Below the pieces are notes generated by a model. It saw only the letters and a list, made by a program, of their open reading frames with translations, searched no databases and was not told the DNA's origin. 64,000 nt of DNA from PALSA-1006 sp041660815 (GTDB lineage: Bacteria; Pseudomonadota; Gammaproteobacteria; Burkholderiales; Gallionellaceae): assembly GCA_041660815.1 (NCBI GenBank), contig JBAZVN010000001.1, positions 124,001 to 188,000 of the forward strand, read 5' to 3'. Below are positions 1 to 9,568 of the stretch, in pieces; position 1 is the stretch's first letter; each line of letters starts with the position of its first letter. The position numbers and the translations under genes are program-made.

Positions 1-349
1 GTTGTGTGCGAATTATTTCAGGCAAGGCTTGTTGCAACGCCGGCCAATCCGCCTCACGTTGTGCGTCTTGATGGTCAAGCACAAAAGAAGCAATTTTTGC
101 ACTCAGCGAGTTACCAAATTCCGCACATTGCGCGGCATTTAAGGTGATTAATGGCGGGAAATTATATGAATTAAAACATGTAGTTACATCAACACTCGAC
201 GCCGCAGATTGCACAGCAACATTCGGCGCTTCAGCCGCTTCAACCACGTCAGTCAGAGTCGGAATATCCAGCGGAACATCATCGACCACGTCGGTCAAAA
301 TCGGCAAATGCGCCCACTGGACGGGTGCTTCGGGCAGGTTACTCATCAT
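1..349 (-). CDS. Hypothetical protein downstream of holC (C-terminus outside window)
   Basis: An open frame of 116 codons runs off the left edge of the window. Its ATG overlaps the holC stop by one base (TGATG), so it is probably translationally coupled to holC. The visible part is rich in Ala, Asp and Val (two TDVV repeats around residues 19-36) and shows no membrane segment or signal peptide. Uncharacterised proteins of DUF2486 type occupy the holC-valS gap in other betaproteobacteria, and position is the only reason to suspect that family here. No function is proposed. Confidence 0.6.
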   Translation of the reverse strand, partial: MMSNLPEAPVQWAHLPILTDVVDDVPLDIPTLTDVVEAAEAPNVAVQSAASSVDVTTCFNSYNFPPLITLNAAQCAEFGNSLSAKIASFVLDHQDAQREADWPALQQALPEIIRTQ

Positions 350-777
350 CAAGCCCCGTGCGCTTTACGCAAATCAATATGGCGCATTTCGTAACCGCGA
401 TCTTTATAAAAAGTATAACGCTCGCGCCCCGACTTAATGTCATCCGCATCGGTAGAAACAATTTCAATCACCCGTTCAAAACGGCTAAAAAAAGGCTGCC
501 AATCGGTATGCAAACTAATCAGTAATTCGGAATGCGGAAAACTCTCATCACGCCCGATCACCACCGGCATAGCGGCTGCCTCTACTGCATCGCTAAAACA
601 GTGCGGCATAAAAGCCGTGGCCGGAAAATGCCAGAGCAGCTTGTCCAATTTTTCGGCAGTTGCCTCATCCGGCACATGCAGCAGGACGCGCAGGCCATTT
701 TGCATGGCTTTTTGAGTAAGCTGGCAGGCCGTGCGCAGCTTGTCTTCGCTGCCGGTATAAAAATCGACTTTGGTCAC
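349..777 (-). CDS. holC: DNA polymerase III subunit chi (HolC)
   Basis: This 142-residue protein has the normal length of the chi subunit, which links the clamp-loader complex to single-strand DNA-binding protein during replication. It shows the family start (TKVDFYTG), the segment LLWHFPATAFMPHC near residues 48-61, and a C-terminal region with a Tyr/Lys-rich stretch before the family ending. In related genomes holC sits between pepA and valS; here a small unknown gene follows with a one-base overlap, and valS may lie outside the window. The family assignment is by pattern recognition and is fairly secure. Confidence 0.9.
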   Translation of the reverse strand: MTKVDFYTGSEDKLRTACQLTQKAMQNGLRVLLHVPDEATAEKLDKLLWHFPATAFMPHCFSDAVEAAAMPVVIGRDESFPHSELLISLHTDWQPFFSRFERVIEIVSTDADDIKSGRERYTFYKDRGYEMRHIDLRKAHGA

Positions 778-893
778 AATTGAAAATCAGGTTGATGAAG
801 GCGCGGGATTATAGCAAAGGCGCTTTGCGCATTCATTGCCAACGTGGAAAAGTAAGTTCAACAGATGTGAACTATTTTCAAGAGGGGGCGCAA

Positions 894-1265
894 TCAATGC
901 GCCAATTTAGCATTCAGCTTCAGCCTGACGCTCTCCGCCAATAGCCGCTTATCTCGCGTCCATAACAATGTTCCGGGTGTCAGTCGAACAGACGCTAATA
1001 AATGTGCGTCGATATAACCGATACCCGTACCGTAGAGTTTGTTGTGTTGAATAAAATGCATCACTTCGTCATCCGAAGCCATATTGATTTGCGGCAAGTT
1101 TTCCATTGTGCCTATGACAATGTCACGATTGCGCAAACTGCCCAGCCCCAGTTCGCCGATCACAAACCGGTGTGTCAGCACGCGGCCTTCGTTCAGCACA
1201 GCCACCAATTCAGAATCCCCGTGCCGCAGGTGATCTATCCAAACAGAAGTGTCGACCAGAATCAT
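894..1265 (-). CDS. vapC: PIN-domain ribonuclease toxin VapC
   Basis: A 123-residue PIN-domain protein with the expected four acidic metal ligands: D5 (in LVDTSVW), E38 (in VIGELGLG), D86 (in YIDAHLL) and D105 (in WTRDKRL). VapC toxins are Mg-dependent RNases that cut tRNA or rRNA and are held inactive by VapB. The start overlaps the stop of the upstream vapB by four bases (ATGA), the standard arrangement. All catalytic positions are present, so the toxin is probably active. The RNA target cannot be told from sequence. Confidence 0.92.
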   Translation of the reverse strand: MILVDTSVWIDHLRHGDSELVAVLNEGRVLTHRFVIGELGLGSLRNRDIVIGTMENLPQINMASDDEVMHFIQHNKLYGTGIGYIDAHLLASVRLTPGTLLWTRDKRLLAESVRLKLNAKLAH

Positions 1266-1459
1266 GCCGGTGTAGTTTGACGGCGGGAAACGGCTTGCAA
1301 CAATGGCTCGGAGCCACCGAGCAACGCCAATCGCTTGGCGCTCTCCCGCTGAATTAACGCTTTAAGTGCCTCGCGCACCAAGGCAGTTTTGTCGGTTGAG
1401 CCTGTCAAAATCTGGGCTTTTTCGAGTAAATCATCATCCAAAGCAAGTGTGGTACGCAT
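1262..1459 (-). CDS. vapB: Antitoxin VapB (type II)
   Basis: A 65-residue protein beginning MRTTLALDDDLLEKA, which matches the ribbon-helix-helix start of VapB antitoxins of the VapB_antitoxin/DUF2191 type, followed by a TALVREALKALI helix. The C-terminal part would bind and block VapC. A longer reading from 1525 exists, but the start at 1459 has a GGAG ribosome-binding site just upstream and matches the family N-terminus. The four-base overlap with vapC indicates coupled translation. The pair probably represses its own promoter. Confidence 0.88.
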   Translation of the reverse strand: MRTTLALDDDLLEKAQILTGSTDKTALVREALKALIQRESAKRLALLGGSEPLLQAVSRRQTTPA

Positions 1460-1702
1460 CGTTAATCTCCTTTGTACCGGGCAAATAATAGCATCACTTG
1501 ATGCCAATAGCTGTGCTCCTGGCAAAAAACGCTGAAAGAACCCGTGTTTCTTTTTGAATATTCAGAACGAGCATGATTTCGAATAATTTTGCGATGAATT
1601 TTCAAGAGAGGAATGCTTAAACTTCAACAACTTCAACTTCAATGGGCTGCAATAGGCCGCAATTAGCGCTAGAATGCGCACCTTTAATAAGACGCGACTT
1701 CC

Positions 1703-2344
1703 ATGACTGTCATCACTATTGCCTTATCCAAGGGCCGAATTTTTGAAGAGACGCTGCCGTTGCTGGAAGCGGCCGGCATTACTCCGCTGGAAGATCCCGA
1801 ATCTTCACGCAAACTTATTTTGCCCACCAACCGCGACGATGTGCGCCTGATTATTGTGCGCGCCTCGGATGTGCCAACCTATGTGCAATATGGCGCGGCA
1901 GATTTGGGCGTGGCCGGTAAAGATGTGCTCGACGAGCACGGTGGTGCGGGTTTGTACCAGCCTTTGGATTTGAATATTGCCAAATGCCGCATGATGGTTG
2001 CGGTGCGCAATGACTTCGATTATGCCTCAGCAGTTAAGCAGGGAGCGCGTTTGCGCGTTGCCACCAAATACGTCAAAACCGCGCGTGAGCATTTTGCCGC
2101 CAAGGGTGTACACGTTGATTTAATTAAACTTTATGGCTCAATGGAGTTGGCGCCGCTGGTCGGACTGTCCGATTTAATTGTGGATTTGGTGAGTAGCGGG
2201 GCCACCTTAAAAGCCAATAATTTGGTTGCTGTAGAAGAAATCACCCAAATTTCCTCGCGCCTGGTGGTCAATCAGGCATCGTTAAAACTCAAACGCTTGA
2301 CCCTGCAACCCATGTTGGACGCTTTTGCCGGAGCGGTTAAATGA
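1703..2344 (+). CDS. hisG: ATP phosphoribosyltransferase, short form (HisG)
   Basis: HisG catalyses the first step of histidine synthesis, joining ATP and PRPP. At 213 residues this is the short form, which lacks the C-terminal regulatory domain and works as a hetero-octamer with HisZ. The start (ITIALSKGRIFEETLPLL) and the PRPP-binding stretch DLIVDLVSSGATLKANNL near residues 155-172 are typical. hisD follows with a four-base overlap (ATGA), so the two are co-translated. HisZ is not in the window. In many betaproteobacteria hisG and hisD are likewise adjacent and hisZ lies elsewhere. Confidence 0.96.
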   Translation: MTVITIALSKGRIFEETLPLLEAAGITPLEDPESSRKLILPTNRDDVRLIIVRASDVPTYVQYGAADLGVAGKDVLDEHGGAGLYQPLDLNIAKCRMMVAVRNDFDYASAVKQGARLRVATKYVKTAREHFAAKGVHVDLIKLYGSMELAPLVGLSDLIVDLVSSGATLKANNLVAVEEITQISSRLVVNQASLKLKRLTLQPMLDAFAGAVK

Positions 2345-3633
2345 ACATTACTCGCCTTTCCACACAACACCCTGATTTCGATATTACGCTCGGCAAGTTA
2401 CTGGCTTTTGAAGAAACTGCCGATGAAAAACTGGAGGCCACGGTTGCGGCCATCCTGTCCGATGTAAAGCGACGCGGCGATAGCGCCGTGCTGGAATACA
2501 CGCGCAAATTCGACCGTTTGAATCTGGCCGATGCCGCCGCAATGGAGTTGCCCCGCGCCGAATTAAAAACCGCCTTTGATGGCTTACCGCAGGAGCAAAA
2601 AATCGCGCTGGAAAAGGCCGCGCAACGCGTCACCGCTTACCATCAAAAACAGCTGCAAAATTCCTGGAGCTATACCGATGAAGACGGCACCCTGCTCGGC
2701 CAGCAAGTCACCCCGCTGGATCGCGTGGGTCTATATGTGCCCGGCGGTAAAGCCGCCTACCCTTCTTCCGTTTTGATGAATGCCTTGCCTGCCAAAGTGG
2801 CCGGCGTCGCAGAACTTATTATGGTTGTGCCCACCCCAGATGGCATAAAAAATCAATTGGTACTCGCCGCTGCGTATTTATCCGGTGTGGATCGTGTCTT
2901 CACCATCGGCGGCGCCCAAGCAGTTGCCGCACTTGCCTATGGCACGTCCAGCATTCCCAAAGTGGATAAAATCGTGGGCCCGGGCAATGCCTACGTTGCC
3001 GCTGCCAAACGTCGGGTATTTGGCGTTTGCGGGATTGACATGATCGCCGGCCCCTCGGAAATCTTGGTGATTTGCGACGGCCAAACCAATCCGGATTGGA
3101 TTGCCATGGATTTATTTTCGCAAGCCGAACACGACGAATTGGCACAGGCGATTTTGCTCTCACCCGACGCTGGCTTTATCGACGCCGTACAAGCGAGCGC
3201 CAACAAATTACTGGAACACATGCCGCGCAAAGAAATTATCAAAACTGCGCTGGAAAATCGCGGCGCGTTAATTCACGTCAAGGATTTGGATGAGGCCTGT
3301 GAGATCAGCAATCGCATCGCACCGGAACATCTGGAAATGTCGGTGGCTGATGCAGCGGCCTGGCTGCCCAAGTTAAAACATGCCGGTGCCATTTTTATGG
3401 GGCGCTATACCTCCGAATCTTTGGGGGATTATTGCGCGGGACCGAATCACGTTTTGCCCACTTCGGGTACCGCGCGATTTTCATCCCCGCTGGGCGTGTA
3501 CGACTTCCAGAAGCGCAGCAGCTTGATTCAGGTATCTGCCGAGGGCGCAAAAAAGCTGGGCGCAATCGCCTCAACTCTGGCGTTTGGCGAGGGTTTGCAG
3601 GCGCATGCACAATCGGCGCTGTACAGAACGTAA
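2341..3633 (+). CDS. hisD: Histidinol dehydrogenase (HisD)
   Basis: HisD oxidises L-histidinol to L-histidine in two NAD-dependent steps. The 430 residues match the family length. Recognisable elements are VGLYVPGG near 129-136, KIVGPGNAYVAAAKR near 210-224, and the zinc site segment SQAEHDELAQ with Q261 and H264. A second conserved block, RIAPEHLE, lies near residue 325, and the GPNHVLPT motif follows. Start is fixed by the ATGA overlap with hisG. No other his gene follows; kup begins about 150 bases downstream and is probably a separate unit. Confidence 0.97.
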   Translation: MNITRLSTQHPDFDITLGKLLAFEETADEKLEATVAAILSDVKRRGDSAVLEYTRKFDRLNLADAAAMELPRAELKTAFDGLPQEQKIALEKAAQRVTAYHQKQLQNSWSYTDEDGTLLGQQVTPLDRVGLYVPGGKAAYPSSVLMNALPAKVAGVAELIMVVPTPDGIKNQLVLAAAYLSGVDRVFTIGGAQAVAALAYGTSSIPKVDKIVGPGNAYVAAAKRRVFGVCGIDMIAGPSEILVICDGQTNPDWIAMDLFSQAEHDELAQAILLSPDAGFIDAVQASANKLLEHMPRKEIIKTALENRGALIHVKDLDEACEISNRIAPEHLEMSVADAAAWLPKLKHAGAIFMGRYTSESLGDYCAGPNHVLPTSGTARFSSPLGVYDFQKRSSLIQVSAEGAKKLGAIASTLAFGEGLQAHAQSALYRT

Positions 3634-3782
3634 CAGCTGAAATTGATCCGCAGAGAAGGGCTTAATCCAGCCCACCGACCACCAATAATTTACAATAAAA
3701 TCAATTAGTTATTCGCTGCGCGACAAGTCGAGCTAAAACCTGACATACAGCCCCATGAATTATTGGGCTTAAAAGACACTGA

Positions 3783-5651
3783 ATGAGCAACACACAATCA
3801 AAACCAAATTTATCCACCCTCATGCTGGGCGCAATCGGCGTGGTGTATGGCGACATCGGCACCAGCCCCTTGTACGCCTTAAAAGAAACCTTCGCCGGAC
3901 ATCATCCGCTGCCGCCTGTCGAAACCAACATTCTCGGCATCCTGTCGCTGATGTTTTGGACCATCATGCTGCTGGTGTCGCTTAAGTATGTCATCATCAT
4001 CATGCGCGCAGACAATCGTGGCGAAGGCGGATCTCTGGCCCTGCTGGCTTTAGCCACCGAACTGAACGCGGAGCGCCCCAAAATAAAATGGTTCTTGGCG
4101 ACCCTCGGCGTATTTGCCGCCGCCTTGTTTTATGGCGACAGCATGATCACCCCCGCCATCTCCGTGCTCTCTGCCGTTGAAGGATTAAATGTCGTCGCGC
4201 CACAACTCGGCAGCTATGTGATTCCGATCACGATCGTGATATTGACCGCATTATTTATGTTGCAAAAGCACGGTACCGGCGCAATGGGCATGGCATTTGG
4301 CCCGATCATGATTCTTTGGTTTTCCAGCTTGGGTATTTTGGGTGCGCTATCTATCGCGCAAAGTCCGCAAATATTATTCGCGCTGAATCCCTATTTTGCT
4401 TACCAATTTTTAACCCTTGATCCCTGGCTCTCGTTTTTAACGCTGGGCACGGTAGTGCTCGCCGTCACCGGCGGTGAGGCGCTGTATACCGACATGGGAC
4501 ATTTTGGCAAATATCCGATTCGCCTGACCTGGTTTTCTTTTGTGCTCCCCGCACTGGTACTAAACTACTTTGGACAGGGCGCGTTGCTGTTGCACGACCC
4601 GCAGGCAGTTGCCAATCCCTTCTTTCTGCTCGCCCCTGCTTGGGCGCAAATTCCAATGGTATTGCTCGCCACCGCCGCCACCGTCATTGCGTCTCAGGCC
4701 GTGATCTCCGGCGCCTTTTCAGTGGCCAGCCAATCGGTACAAATGGGCTTTTTGCCGCGCATGGAAATCCGCCAGACTTCGGATAAAGCGCACGGACAAA
4801 TCTATGTACCGCTGACCAACTGGACGCTATATTTTGCCGTCATCTATTTGGTTCTCACCTTTCAAAGTTCCAGTAATTTGGCTGCGGCCTATGGCATCGC
4901 CGTCACCGGCACCATGCTGATCGACACAATTTTGATTGCTTTTGTACTGGTGGCATGGCGCTGGTCACCGTGGCTGCTCTTCCCCATGATCGGCACCTTC
5001 CTGCTGGTTGATCTGGCTTACTTTGCCGCCAATGCCCTGAAAATTCCGCAGGGCGGCTGGTTCCCGATTGGTATTGCAATTATTTCTTTCACCGTATTGA
5101 CCACCTGGAAACACGGTCGGCAATTATTATTCGCTGAAATTTCACGCCTCTCTGTTCCGTTAAAGATGTTTATTGACGGCTCAAATAGCATCAACCGGAT
5201 CCCCGGCACAGCCGTTTTTTTGACCAGCCTGGATGAAGGTGCGCCAGCCGCGCTGCTACATAACCTCAAACATAATCAGGTGCTGCATGAGCGTAATATT
5301 TTGCTCACCGTCATTATTGAAGACAAGCCTTATGTCACCAAAGGTAACCGGCTGTTAATCGACGATTTGGGCAAAAATTTCTACCGGGTGAGAATTTTTT
5401 ACGGCTTCATGGACACGCCCGACGTTCCGGCAGCGCTTGAGCTGTGCGGGTCTCTGGGATTGTCTTTTGACATGATGAGTACCTCGTTCTTTACCTCGCG
5501 CGCTTTAATCATCTCCGCCCCGGTTCCCGGCATGATGAAATGGCGCGAGCGCTTATTTATCGTCCTATCCCGAAACGCCATGAATGCAGCCGACTTTTTT
5601 AGGATCCCGGTCAATCGGGTGGTGGAAATGGGAACGCGGGTTGAAATTTAA
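3783..5651 (+). CDS. kup: Low-affinity K+ uptake protein Kup (TrkD)
   Basis: A 622-residue polytopic membrane protein of the KUP/HAK/KT family, a proton-coupled potassium importer of the inner membrane. The N-terminal signature GVVYGDIGTSPLYALKE lies at about residues 19-35, followed by roughly twelve hydrophobic segments to residue 430 and a soluble C-terminal domain. The stretch ADNRGEGG near 76-83 is a conserved loop. The gene stands alone between hisD and the rnf operon; the 87-base gap to rnfA contains a short GCGGA/TCCGC inverted repeat but no convincing terminator. Confidence 0.96.
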   Translation: MSNTQSKPNLSTLMLGAIGVVYGDIGTSPLYALKETFAGHHPLPPVETNILGILSLMFWTIMLLVSLKYVIIIMRADNRGEGGSLALLALATELNAERPKIKWFLATLGVFAAALFYGDSMITPAISVLSAVEGLNVVAPQLGSYVIPITIVILTALFMLQKHGTGAMGMAFGPIMILWFSSLGILGALSIAQSPQILFALNPYFAYQFLTLDPWLSFLTLGTVVLAVTGGEALYTDMGHFGKYPIRLTWFSFVLPALVLNYFGQGALLLHDPQAVANPFFLLAPAWAQIPMVLLATAATVIASQAVISGAFSVASQSVQMGFLPRMEIRQTSDKAHGQIYVPLTNWTLYFAVIYLVLTFQSSSNLAAAYGIAVTGTMLIDTILIAFVLVAWRWSPWLLFPMIGTFLLVDLAYFAANALKIPQGGWFPIGIAIISFTVLTTWKHGRQLLFAEISRLSVPLKMFIDGSNSINRIPGTAVFLTSLDEGAPAALLHNLKHNQVLHERNILLTVIIEDKPYVTKGNRLLIDDLGKNFYRVRIFYGFMDTPDVPAALELCGSLGLSFDMMSTSFFTSRALIISAPVPGMMKWRERLFIVLSRNAMNAADFFRIPVNRVVEMGTRVEI

Positions 5652-5738
5652 CAATTGGGAATATTCATATACCCAAAACGCGGTTGAAGCGTTGAATAAT
5701 TCAGCGGATAATCCGCGTCTTCTAAAAAGGCTGTTTTA

Positions 5739-6314
5739 ATGTCTGAATATTTGCTGATTCTCGTCGGCACGGTGTTTGTAAACAACATTGTGATGGTGAA
5801 GATACTCGGGCTGTGCCCGTTCATGGGGGTTTCCAAAAAACTGGAAGCCGCCGTCGGCATGGGCGCGGCGACCACCTTTGTGCTGACCCTCGGTTCCGGC
5901 GCCAGCTATCTCATCAGTCATTATTTACTCGGTCCCGATCTGGCTTACCTTACCACGCTATCCTTTATCGTCGTCATCGCGGGCATCGTGCAATTCACCG
6001 AGATGGTGGTGCAAAAGACCAGTCCCGCCCTGTATCAGGTACTGGGCATTTACCTGCCGCTGATTACCACCAATTGCGCAGTGCTCGGTATCCCGCTGCT
6101 CAATGTGCAAGCCAAACACGACTTCATGGAATCGCTGCTGTTCGGCTTCGGCGGCGCGCTGGGTTTTACCCTGGTGATGGTGTTATTCGCAGGCATCCGT
6201 GAACGATTAGACGGTGCGGATGTTCCCGGCATCTTCAAAGGCTCCGCCATCGCGATGGTCACTGCCGGGTTGATGAGTCTGGCATTCATGGGCTTCTCGG
6301 GTTTGGTGAAATGA
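5739..6314 (+). CDS. rnfA: Rnf/Rsx electron transport complex subunit A
   Basis: RnfA is an integral membrane subunit of the Rnf complex, which couples electron flow between ferredoxin and NAD to ion transport across the inner membrane; in gammaproteobacteria the homologous Rsx complex also reduces SoxR. The 191 residues carry six hydrophobic segments, with the conserved VNNIVMVKILGLCPFMGVS near residues 14-32 and GIYLPLITTNCAVLG near 103-117. It opens an rnfABCDGE-nth operon in the same order as E. coli rsx, with an AAGG site eight bases before the start. Confidence 0.97.
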   Translation: MSEYLLILVGTVFVNNIVMVKILGLCPFMGVSKKLEAAVGMGAATTFVLTLGSGASYLISHYLLGPDLAYLTTLSFIVVIAGIVQFTEMVVQKTSPALYQVLGIYLPLITTNCAVLGIPLLNVQAKHDFMESLLFGFGGALGFTLVMVLFAGIRERLDGADVPGIFKGSAIAMVTAGLMSLAFMGFSGLVK

Positions 6315-6859
6315 TTGCTGCGCTTCTGGTGATGATCGGCATCGCCTTGTTCCTCGGTGCGGTACTGGGCTTCTCCGCCATCAAATTCAAGGTACAGGGC
6401 AATCCGCTGGTTGACAAGATCGACGCAGTACTGCCGCAGACGCAGTGCGGCCAGTGCGGTTACCCCGGCTGCAAACCTTATGCCGAAGCCATCGCCAAAG
6501 GCGAAGCCGAAATCAACAAGTGTCCGCCGGGCGGCGAAGATGGCATCCACAAGCTGGCCGACCTGCTCGGCAAAGAATTTATCCCGTTCGGCGAAGGCGC
6601 TGCCCCTAAAGCCAAGTCGGTCGCCTTTATCGACGAAAACACCTGCATCGGTTGCACGCTGTGCATTCAAGCCTGCCCGGTGGATGCCATCGTCGGCGCA
6701 GCCAAGCAAATGCACACCATCATCGCGCAGGAATGCACCGGCTGCGAATTATGCCTCGCCCCCTGCCCGGTCGACTGCATCAGCATGCAGCCCATCGGCG
6801 AAGACATCACCAACTGGAAATGGCGCTATCCGGTATTTCCAATTCGGGCAACGGTATGA
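6311..6859 (+). CDS. rnfB: Rnf complex ferredoxin-like subunit B
   Basis: RnfB has an N-terminal membrane helix (about residues 2-24), an Fe-S cluster region CGQCGYPGC near 46-54 with a later Cys in NKCPPGG, and two ferredoxin-type 4Fe-4S motifs, CIGCTLCIQACPVDAI and CTGCELCLAPCPVDCI, between residues 111 and 160. It passes electrons among the Rnf subunits on the cytoplasmic side. At 182 residues it is of the compact type found in proteobacteria. It overlaps both rnfA and rnfC by four bases (ATGA), showing coupled translation. Confidence 0.96.
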   Translation: MIAALLVMIGIALFLGAVLGFSAIKFKVQGNPLVDKIDAVLPQTQCGQCGYPGCKPYAEAIAKGEAEINKCPPGGEDGIHKLADLLGKEFIPFGEGAAPKAKSVAFIDENTCIGCTLCIQACPVDAIVGAAKQMHTIIAQECTGCELCLAPCPVDCISMQPIGEDITNWKWRYPVFPIRATV

Positions 6860-8535
6860 AAGCAGCCTTCAAATTTCACGGCGGTGTACACCCGCCCACG
6901 CACAAGACTGAATCAACGGGTACGCCTATCGCTCAGGCGGCGCTTCCGTCGAAACTGGTCATCCCTCTGCACCAGCATGTCGGTGCCCGCGCGAAGCCGG
7001 TGGTACAAGTTGGTGAGCGCGTGCTCAAGGGGCAGATCATCGGCAGACCGGAAGGACGCCTTTCCAGTACAGTGCATGCCCCCACTTCCGGTACGGTCAG
7101 CGCCATTGACTTGCAGCCGGTTGCGCATCACTCCGGCCTGCCCGACTTGTGCGTGACACTCCTCCCCGACGGCAAAGAAGAATGGATCGCGCACAGCGGC
7201 GTGGACTACAAACAGACTCCGCACACCGAGCTGCGCCACTTGCTCAGACAAGCAGGTGTGGTGGGTTTGGGCGGCGCGGTATTCCCCAGCGATGTAAAGG
7301 CGTATTCCAACAAGCACAAGATCAAGACCATGGTGCTCAACGGCGCGGAGTGCGAGCCTTACATCACTTGCGACGATCTGCTGATGCGCGAACGCGCTTC
7401 CGACATCCTGCGCGGCGCGGAAGTGCTGCGTGAACTGCTGTATGCCGAAGAAGTATTGATCGGCATCGAGGACAACAAACCGGAGGCCATCGCCGCGATG
7501 CGTGAGGCCGTGATCAACGACAAGCACGAGCACATGCAGGTGATCGCCGTGCCGACAGTCTACCCGAGCGGCGGTGCGAAGCAGCTGATGCGCATCCTCA
7601 CCGGCATCGAGGTCGCGGCAGGTGTGCGCTCCACCGAGAAAGGACTGCAATGCTTCAACGTCGCCACGGCCTACAGTGCGTGGCGCGCTATCGCGCACGG
7701 TGAGCCGCTACTGTCGCGCATCGTTACCGTCACCGGCAATGTTGAACGCGCACAGAATTTTGAAGTGCTGCTTGGCACGCCCGTCGATGAGTTAGTCGCA
7801 CAAGCAGGCAGCCGCCCGGACACCGACAAACACATTATGGGCGGGCCGATGATGGGCGTACAGTTACCTGCCGCCTCAGTGGGCATCACCAAAGCCGCCA
7901 ATTGCATCATTGCATCCTCGCCCGCGCTGTTCCCGCCGCCAAAGCCCGCACTACCGTGCATACGTTGCACGCGTTGCGCCGAAGTGTGTCCGGCGGAGTT
8001 GCAGCCGCAAGACCTGTATTGGTTCGCCAAAGCCAATAATTTCGGCAAGGCGCAAGAGTTCCATTTGTTTGACTGCATTGAGTGCGGGGCCTGCGCTTAT
8101 GTGTGCCCCAGCCACATCCCGCTGGTAAACTACTACCGTTATGCCAAGAGCGAGATATGGGCACGCGAACAGGAAAGCCAAGCTGCCGAGATTGCACGCG
8201 AGCGACACGAGTATCGCCAGTTTCGCATTGAGCGCGAGAAGCAGGAAAAGGCCGAGAAGCTGGCGCAAAAAGAAAGAGCCGCTGCCGCCGCCAAAGTAGA
8301 GGCCGCACAAACGCCTGTCGGCGCAGCGCTCGACCCGAATGTGGATCCGGATGACACAATGCAACTGCGCATCAACGCGGCACTGGCACGCGCCAAAGAG
8401 CAGGCTGCCGCCTCACACCCCCAAAATACCGAAACGTTGACACCGCAACAACAAGCCGAGATCGCCGAGGCCGAAGCACGCCGCGCACAAGCGCATGAAA
8501 TGGCACTTTCCGATGCCCAACGAAAAAACGAATAA
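6856..8535 (+). CDS. rnfC: Rnf complex NADH-binding subunit C
   Basis: RnfC is the peripheral flavin/NADH-binding and Fe-S subunit. The start at 6856 overlaps the rnfB stop (ATGA) and gives MKAAFKFHGGVHPP, the family start; an upstream extension from 6652 is out of keeping with the family. Of 559 residues, the first 370 hold the NADH and flavin domain (GLGGAVFPSDVKAY, NGAECEPYITCDD). Two 4Fe-4S motifs follow, CIRCTRCAEVCP and CIECGACAYVCPSHIP. The last 115 residues form a charged, Ala/Glu/Lys-rich coiled-coil tail, a variable part of proteobacterial RnfC. Confidence 0.95.
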   Translation: MKAAFKFHGGVHPPTHKTESTGTPIAQAALPSKLVIPLHQHVGARAKPVVQVGERVLKGQIIGRPEGRLSSTVHAPTSGTVSAIDLQPVAHHSGLPDLCVTLLPDGKEEWIAHSGVDYKQTPHTELRHLLRQAGVVGLGGAVFPSDVKAYSNKHKIKTMVLNGAECEPYITCDDLLMRERASDILRGAEVLRELLYAEEVLIGIEDNKPEAIAAMREAVINDKHEHMQVIAVPTVYPSGGAKQLMRILTGIEVAAGVRSTEKGLQCFNVATAYSAWRAIAHGEPLLSRIVTVTGNVERAQNFEVLLGTPVDELVAQAGSRPDTDKHIMGGPMMGVQLPAASVGITKAANCIIASSPALFPPPKPALPCIRCTRCAEVCPAELQPQDLYWFAKANNFGKAQEFHLFDCIECGACAYVCPSHIPLVNYYRYAKSEIWAREQESQAAEIARERHEYRQFRIEREKQEKAEKLAQKERAAAAAKVEAAQTPVGAALDPNVDPDDTMQLRINAALARAKEQAAASHPQNTETLTPQQQAEIAEAEARRAQAHEMALSDAQRKNE

Positions 8536-8539
8536 CGCC

Positions 8540-9568
8540 ATGTGGATATCCCCCTTTATCACTAAATCCAACAGCGTCAGCGAGATCATGTTCAAGGTCA
8601 TGCTGGCGCTCATCCCCGGCATCGCACTGTATGTGTGGTATTTCGGCCCGGCGATTCTGGTATCGCTAACGCTGGCTTCCCTCACCGCGCTGGCGACCGA
8701 GGCGGTCATGCTCAAGTTGCGCGAGCGCCCGCTCAAACCTTTCCTGTCCGACAACAGCGCGGTGCTCACCGCATGGTTGCTAGCTCTATCCATCCCACCG
8801 CTCGCACCTTGGTGGATGGTGGTGGTCGGCACGGCCTTCGCCATCGCCGTTTCCAAACATTTGTACGGCGGCTTGGGCAATAACCCGTTCAACCCAGCGA
8901 TGATCGGCTATGCCGTGCTCATCATTTCCTTCCCGGCACACATGACGCACTGGCTCACGCCGCACGCGCTAGGGAGCATTGAGCTATCGTTTGCCGAACA
9001 ACTGGGCTACATTTTCAACGGCGTTTTGCCGAACGGATTGACGCTGGATGCAGTGACGATGGCGACACCGCTGGACACGCTAAAGACACAACTGCATCTC
9101 GGCCTTTCGGCGCATGACATCCGCGACATGCCGATATATGGACGCTTGGCGGGTAAAGGTAGCGAAATGGTGGCACTTGGCTTCGCCATCGGCGGCTTGT
9201 ATTTATTGCTAAATCGTATTATCACTTGGCATCTGCCACTGGTTTTTCTCGGTGCATTATTCGCGACTGCGGGCATCTTCCATTTGCTCGACCCGACCCA
9301 TTATGTCGCTCCGCTGTTTCACTGGTTTTCAGGCGCAGCGATGATCGGTGCTTTTTTTATCCTCACCGACCCGGTCACCTCGCCGACTACGGCAAAAGGC
9401 AAGATCATTTTTGCCATCGGTGCAGGCGTGCTCACGTATTTGATTCGTGCCTTCGGCGGCTTCCCTGACGGCTTGGCTTTTGCCACCCTATTTATGAATA
9501 TCTGCGTGCCGCTGATTGATGCATGGACTCAACCCAAAGTGTTTGGCAAGAGGGAGAGTAATAAATGA
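8540..9568 (+). CDS. rnfD: Rnf complex membrane subunit D
   Basis: RnfD is a polytopic inner-membrane subunit that carries a covalently bound FMN. The 342-residue reading from 8540 begins MWISPFITKSNSVSEIM, matching the usual RnfD start five bases after rnfC; earlier in-frame ATGs at 8495 and 8513 lie inside rnfC and are less likely. GGLGNNPFNPAMIGYA near residues 110-125 and the flavin site segment DAVTMATPLD near 170-180 are visible, with about nine hydrophobic segments. No clear ribosome-binding site precedes the start, so coupling to rnfC translation is likely. Confidence 0.93.
   Translation: MWISPFITKSNSVSEIMFKVMLALIPGIALYVWYFGPAILVSLTLASLTALATEAVMLKLRERPLKPFLSDNSAVLTAWLLALSIPPLAPWWMVVVGTAFAIAVSKHLYGGLGNNPFNPAMIGYAVLIISFPAHMTHWLTPHALGSIELSFAEQLGYIFNGVLPNGLTLDAVTMATPLDTLKTQLHLGLSAHDIRDMPIYGRLAGKGSEMVALGFAIGGLYLLLNRIITWHLPLVFLGALFATAGIFHLLDPTHYVAPLFHWFSGAAMIGAFFILTDPVTSPTTAKGKIIFAIGAGVLTYLIRAFGGFPDGLAFATLFMNICVPLIDAWTQPKVFGKRESNK

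Noticed and set aside
814..828. GCAAAG-GCG-CTTTGC inverted repeat between holC and vapC
   Set aside because: Short stem without a T-run in either direction and too small for a mobile element end; not called as a terminator.
1262..1525. Longer VapB reading starting at 1525
   Set aside because: The extra 22 residues do not match the antitoxin family, and the ATG at 1459 has a GGAG site.
5704..5716. GCGGA-N3-TCCGC hairpin between kup and rnfA as a terminator
   Set aside because: The stem has only five pairs and no T-run follows; termination here cannot be supported.
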